A DNA stretch of 64,000 nt, from NCBI GenBank assembly GCA_963678705.1, contig CAVMBN010000199.1, positions 248,001-312,000 on the forward strand, read 5' to 3'. A model generated the notes under the pieces. The model was not told where the DNA came from and searched no databases. It worked only from the letters and a program-made list of their open reading frames with translations. Of the stretch, positions 58,001 to 64,000 are shown piece by piece. Made by a program: the position numbers and the translations under genes. The stretch is from Panorpa germanica (Eukaryota; Arthropoda; Insecta; Mecoptera; Panorpidae). Within the stretch, counting starts at the first letter, position 1; each line of letters begins with the position of its first letter.

Positions 58001-61000
58001 AATATAAAAGTTAATAATAATTTTAATTTCATATTATATATAGCAGCACTTGTGTGAACAAATGTGCATGTTATAATAAAAAAAAACTATTTAATAACTT
58101 TTAACCATATAATTGTATGTAAAAATGTATTTTTTTTTATAGAATGTCACGTCATCACCCACTCTTATGCTATTTTAAAGTAACAGAAATGTGTTATTAT
58201 TTTTAAATTTTTATTTTTTTAGTTCCATCATTACTATTTTTGTGTAAAAGAGACACAGTTAGTACAACTGCAAGTTCAAAAAATATAAAAGTTATTATTA
58301 ATTTTAATTTCATATTATATATAGCAGCACTTGTGTGAACAAATGTGCATGTTATAATAAAAAAAAACTATTTAATAACTTTTAACCATATAATTGTATG
58401 TAAAAATGTATTTTTTTTTATAGAATGTCACGTTATCACCTACTCTTAAGCTATTTTAAAGTAACAGAAATGTGTTATTATTTTAAAATTTTTATTTTTT
58501 TAGTTCCATCATTACTATTTTTGAGTAAAAGAGACACAGTTGGTACAACTGCAAGTACAAAAAATATAAAAGTTAATAATAATTTTAATTTCATATTATA
58601 TATAGCAGCACTTGTGTATACAAATGTGCATGATAAAATAAAACAAAATTTTATAACTTTTAACCATATATTTGTATGTAAAAATTTATTTTTTTGTATT
58701 AATTTTCACTTTACCACACAATCTAAATGTATTTTAAAGTAACAGAAATGTATTAATATTTTAAAATTTTAATTTTTTTAGTTCCATCACTACAATTTTT
58801 GTGTAAAAGAGACACAGTTAGTACAACTGCAAGTTCAAAAAATATAAATGTTATTATTAATTTTAATTTTATATTATATATAGCAGCACTTGTGTAAACA
58901 AATGTGCAAGTTATAATAAAAAAAAAACTATTTAATAACTTTTAACCATATAATTGTATGTAAAAATGTATTTTTTTGTACAGAATGTCACGTTATGACC
59001 CACTCTTAAGCTATTTTAAAGTAACAGAAATGTGTTATTATTTTAAAAATTTTATTTTTTTAGTTTCATCATTACTATTTTTGAATAAAAGAGACACAGT
59101 TGGTACAACTGCAAGTACAAAAAATATAAAAGTTAATAATAATTTTAATTTCATATTATAGATAGCAGCACTTGTGTATACAAATGTGCATGATAGAATA
59201 AAGCAAAATTTTATAACTTTTAACCATATATTTGTATGTAAAAATTTATTTTTTTGTATTGAATTTCACTTTACCACACAATCTAAATGTATTTTAAACA
59301 GAAATGTATTAATATTTAAAATTTCTGTTTTTTTAATTCCATCACTACAATTTTTGTGTAAAAGAGACACAGTTAGTACAACTGCAAGTTCAAAAAATAT
59401 AAAAGTTATTATTAATTTTAATTTCATTTTATATATAGCAGCACTTGTGTGAACAAATGTGCATGTTATAATAAAATAAAAACTATTTAATAACTTTTAA
59501 CCATATAATTGTATGTAAAAATGTATTTTTTTTTATAGAATGTCACGTTATCACCCACTCTTAAGCTATTTTAAAGTAACAGAAATGTGTTATTATTTTA
59601 AAATTTTTATTTTTTTAGTTCCATCATTACTATTTTTGAGTAAAAGAGACACAGTTGGTACAACTGCAAGTACAAAAAATATAAAAGTTAATAATAATTT
59701 TAATTTCATATTATATATAGCAGCACTTGTGTATACAAATGTGCATGATAAAATAAAACAAAAGTTTATAACTTTTAACCATATATTTGTATGTAAAAAT
59801 TTATTTTTTTGTATTGAATTTCACTTTACCACACAATCTAAATGTATTTTAAAATTAACAGAAAAGTATTAATATTTTAAAAATTTTATTTTTTTATTTC
59901 CATCACTACAATTTTTGTGTAAAAGAGACACAGTTAGTACAACTGCAAGTTCAAAAAATATAAAAGTTATTATTAATTTTAATTTCATATTATATATAGC
60001 AGCACTTGTGTGAACAAATGTGCATGTTATAATAAAAAAAAACTATTTAATAACTTTTAATTATATAATTGTATGTAAAAATGTATTTTTTTGTACAGAA
60101 TGTCACGTTAACACCCACTCTTAAGCTATTTTAAAGTAACAGAAATGTATTAATATTTTAAAAATTTTATTATTTTAGTTTCATCATTACTACTTTTAAG
60201 TAAAAAAGACACAGTTGGTACAACTGCAAGTACAAAAAATATAAAAGTTAATTTCATATTATATATAGCAGCACTTGTGTATACAAATGTGCATGATAAA
60301 ATAAAACAAAATTTTATAACTTTTAACCATATATTTGTATGTAAAAATTTATTTTTTTGTATTGAATTTCACTTTACCACACAATCTAAATGTATTTTAA
60401 AATAACAGAAATGTATTAATATTTTAAAATTTTTATTTTTTTAGTTCCATCACTACAATTTTTGTGTAAAAGAGACACAGTTAGTACAACTGCAATTTAA
60501 AAAAATATAAAAGTTATTATTAATTTTAATTTCATATTATATATACCAGCACTTGTGTGAACAAATGTGCATGTTATAATAAGAAAAAAACTATTTAATA
60601 ACTTTTAACTTATAATTGTATGTAAAAATGTATTTTTTTGTAAAGAATGTCACGTAAACACCCACTCTTAAGCTATTTTAAAGTAACAGAAATGTATTAA
60701 TATTTTAAAATTTTTTTTTTTTAGTTCCATCATTACTATTTTTGAGTAAAAAAGACACAGTTGGTACAACTGCAAGTACAAAAAATATAAAAGTTAATAA
60801 TAATTTTAATTTTATATTATATATAGCAGCACTTGTGTATACAAATGTGCATGATAGAATAAAACAAAATTTTATAACTTTTAACCATATATTTGTATGT
60901 AAAAATTTATTTTTTTGTATTGAATTTCACTTTACCACACAATCTAAATGTATTTTAAAGTAACAGAAATGTATTATTATTTTAAAAATTTTATTTTTTT

Positions 61001-64000
61001 AGTTCCATCACTACAATTTTTGTGTAAAAGAGACACAGTTAGTACAACTGCAAGTTCAAAAAATATAAAAGTTATTATTAATTTTCATTTTATATTATAT
61101 ATAGCAGCACTTGTGTGAACAAATGTGCATGTTATAATAAGAAAAAAACTATTTAATAACTTTTAACAATATAATTGTATGTAAAAATGTATTTTATTGT
61201 AAAGAATGTCACGTTAACACCCACTCTTAAGCTATTTTAAAGTAACAGAAATGTATTATTATTTTAAAATTTTTATTTTTTTAGTTCCATTATTACTATT
61301 TTTGAGAAAAAAAGACACAGTTGGTACAACTGCAAGTACAAAAAATATAAAAGTTAATAATAATTTTAATTTTATATTATATATAGCAGCACTTGTGTGT
61401 ACAAATGTGCATGATAGAATAAAACAAAATTTTATAACTTTTAACCATATATTTGTATGTAAAATTTATTTTTTTGTATTGAATTTCACTTTACCACACA
61501 ATCTAAATGTATTTTAAAGTAACAGAAATGTATTAATATTTTAAAATTTTTATTTTTTTAGTTCCATCACTACAATTTTTGTGTAAAAGAGACACAGTTA
61601 GTACAACTGCAAGTTCAAAAAATTAAAAAGTTATTATTAATTTTAATTTCATATTATATATAGCAGCACTTGTGTGAACAAGTGTGCATGTTATAATAAA
61701 TAAAAAACTATTTTATAACTTTTAACTATATAATTGTATGTAAAAATGTATTATTTTGTAAAGAATGTCACGTTAACACCCACTCTTAAGCTATATTAAA
61801 GTAACAGAAATGTATTAATATTTTAAAATTTTTATTTTTTTAGTTCCATCATTACTACTTCTGAGTAAAAAAGACACAGGTGGTACAACTACAAGTATAA
61901 AAAATATAAAAGTTAATAATAATTTTAATTTCATATTATATATAGCAGCACTTGTGTAAACAAATGTGCATGTTATAATAAAAAAAAACTATTTAATAAC
62001 TTTTAAATATATAATTGTATGTAAAAATGTATTTTTGTGTATAGAATGTCACGTTATCACCCACTCTTAAGCTATTTTAAAGTAACAGAAATGTGTTATT
62101 ATTTTAAAAATTTTATTTTTTTAGTTCCATTATTACTATTTTTGAGTAAAAGAGACACAGTTGGTACAACTGCAAGTACAAAAAATATAAATGTTAATAA
62201 TAATTTTAATTTCATATTATATATAGCAGCACTTGTGTATACAAATGTGCATGATAAAATAAAACAAAATTTTATAACTTTTAACCATATATTTGTATGT
62301 AAAAATTTTTTTTTTTGTATTGAATTTCACTTTACCACACAATCTAAATGTATTTTAAAGTAACAGAAATGTATTAATATTTTAAAAATTTTATTTTTTT
62401 AGTTCCATCACTACAAATTTTGTGTAAAAGAGACACAGTTAGTACAACTGCAAGTTCAAAAAATATAAAAGTTATTATTAATTTTAATTTCATATTATAT
62501 ATAGCAGCACTTGTGTGAACAAATGTGCATGTTATAATAAGAAAAAAACTATTTAATAATTTTTAACCATATAATTGTATGAAAAATGTATTTTTTTATA
62601 AAGAATGTCACGTTAACACCCACTTTTAAGCTATTTTAAAGTAACAGAAATGTATTAATATTTTAAAATTTTTATTTTTTTAGTTCCATCATTACTATTT
62701 TTGAGTAACAAAGACACAGTTGGTACAACTGCAAGTATAAAAAATATAAAAGTTAATAATAATTTTAATTTCATATTATATATAGCAGCACTTGTGTGAA
62801 CAAATGTGCATGTTATAATAAAAAAAACTATTTAATAACTTTTAACCATATAATTGTATTTAAAAATGTATTTTTTTGTATAGAATGTCACGTTATCACC
62901 CACTCTTAAGCAATTTTAAAGTAACAGAAATGTATTAATTTTTTAAAATTTTTATTTTTTTAGTTCCATCACTACAATTTTTGTGTTTAAGAGACACAGG
63001 TAGTACAACTGCAAGTTCAAAAAATATAAATGTTTTTATTAATTTTAATTTCATATTATATATAGCAGCACTTGTGTGAACAAGTGTGCATGTTATAATA
63101 AAAAAAAAACTATTTAATAACTTTTATTAATATAATTGTATGTAAAAATGTATTTTTTTGTACAGAATGTCACGTTATCACCCACTCTTAAGCTATTTTA
63201 AAGTAACAGAAATGTAATAATATTTTAAAGTTTTTATTTTTTTAGTTCCATCATTACTATTTTTGGGTAAAAAAGACACAGTTTGTACAACTGCAAGTAC
63301 AAAAAATATAAAAGTTATTATTAATTTTAATTTCACTTTATATATAGCTGCACTTGTGTGAACAAATGTGCATGATAAAATAAAACAAAATTTTATAACT
63401 TTTAACCATATATTTGTATGTAAAAATTTATTTTTTTGTATTGAATTTCACTTTACCACACAATCTTAATGTATTTTAAAATTAACAGAAATGTATTAAT
63501 ATTTTAAAATTTTTATTTTTTTATTTCCATCACTACAATTTTTGTGTAAAAGAGACACAGTTAGTACAACTGCAAGTTCAAAAAATATAAAAGTTATTAT
63601 TAATTTTAATTTCATATTATATATAGCAGCACTTGTGTGAACAAATGTGCACGTTATAATAAAAAAAACTATTTAATAACTTTTAACCATATAATTGTAT
63701 GTAAAAATGTAATTTTTTGTATAGAATGTCACGTTATCACCCACTGTTAAGCTATTTTAAAGTAACAGAAATGTGTAATTATTTTAAAAATTTTATTTTA
63801 CTAGTTCCATCTTTACTATTTTCAAGTAAAATAGACACAGTTGGTACAACTGCAAGTACAAAAAATATAAATGTTAATAATAATTTTAATTTCATATTAT
63901 ATATAGCAGCACTTGTGTATACAAATGTGCATGATAAAATAAAACAAAGTTTTATAACTTTTAACCATATATTTGTATGTAAAAATTTATTTTTTTGTAT
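52026..64000. repeat. 280-bp satellite block, right side, running off the window
   Basis: About 43 monomers with no inserted element. Units around 52290 recur at 56739 (shift 4449 bp, 16 monomers). Those at 57497 recur at 59174 (shift 1677 bp, six monomers). A sub-variant with a 12-bp in-frame loss (gttaatttcatatt in place of gttaataataattttaatttcatatt) occurs near 54120, 55227 and 60247. Alpha monomers with the stop variant ttatagatagcag occur near 53030, 57480 and 59157. There is no host gene in this stretch. Confidence 0.95.

Noticed and set aside
214-62363. Dozens of 60-110-codon open frames in the satellite as separate genes
   Set aside because: They repeat with the monomer, many use a TTG rather than ATG at the reported start, and no promoter or known domain is visible. 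They are treated as one recurrent satellite frame.
1-64000. CRISPR array
   Set aside because: Repeats are ~280 bp and contiguous with no short repeat-spacer alternation; the DNA is eukaryotic.

Overview
This window is non-genic, very AT-rich eukaryotic chromosome. One satellite monomer that I counted by hand is about 21% G+C. I see no host protein-coding gene, tRNA, rRNA or CRISPR array. The content points to an arthropod, probably an insect: a Helitron, a BEL/Pao element, a Copia element with a half-tRNA primer site, R1-clade non-LTR fragments and a tRNA-derived SINE. A parasitoid wasp or an aphid is a guess from base composition and element mix only.

The matrix is a satellite with a ~280-bp monomer. 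It occupies 1-1057, 12173-12276, 15398-24095, 27217-47424 and 52026-64000, about 41 kb or roughly 148 monomers. At least three monomer classes exist. Alpha has a gttatcaccc head and is readable through gtgtatacaaatg. Beta has a ctttaccacacaatc head. Gamma has a gttaacaccc head. They combine into alpha-beta dimers (~559 bp) and higher-order units of 6, 16 and 20 monomers.

Several elements interrupt the satellite. (i) 1058-8757 is a five-copy tandem array of a ~1.59-kb unit, each copy carrying a decayed R1-type reverse transcriptase fragment. (ii) 8758-12172 is the 5' part of a Helitron; the Rep domain is present, the helicase is gone, and there is one nonsense codon and a probable 84-bp intron. 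(iii) 12277-15397 and 24096-27216 are two copies of one non-autonomous BEL/Pao element, each flanked by GTATA. (iv) 22027-22298 and 34689-34960 are two copies of one tRNA-derived SINE with the same 12-bp target duplication. (v) 47425-52025 is a full-length Copia element with an uninterrupted 1373-codon gag-pol.

The paired BEL and SINE copies sit in the same satellite context. They therefore reflect duplication of a ~12-kb block (12173-23520 and 23992-36185) rather than repeated insertion. The two blocks differ by loss of one dimer, gain of five monomers and a conversion-like patch. All identified elements lie on the minus strand.

The most unusual signals are the long stop-free reading frame in the satellite, the layered duplication history that the insertions make readable, the intron in the Helitron Rep gene, and the Helitron/R1-array composite. 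No gene network operates here; each coding element encodes its own mobility functions.
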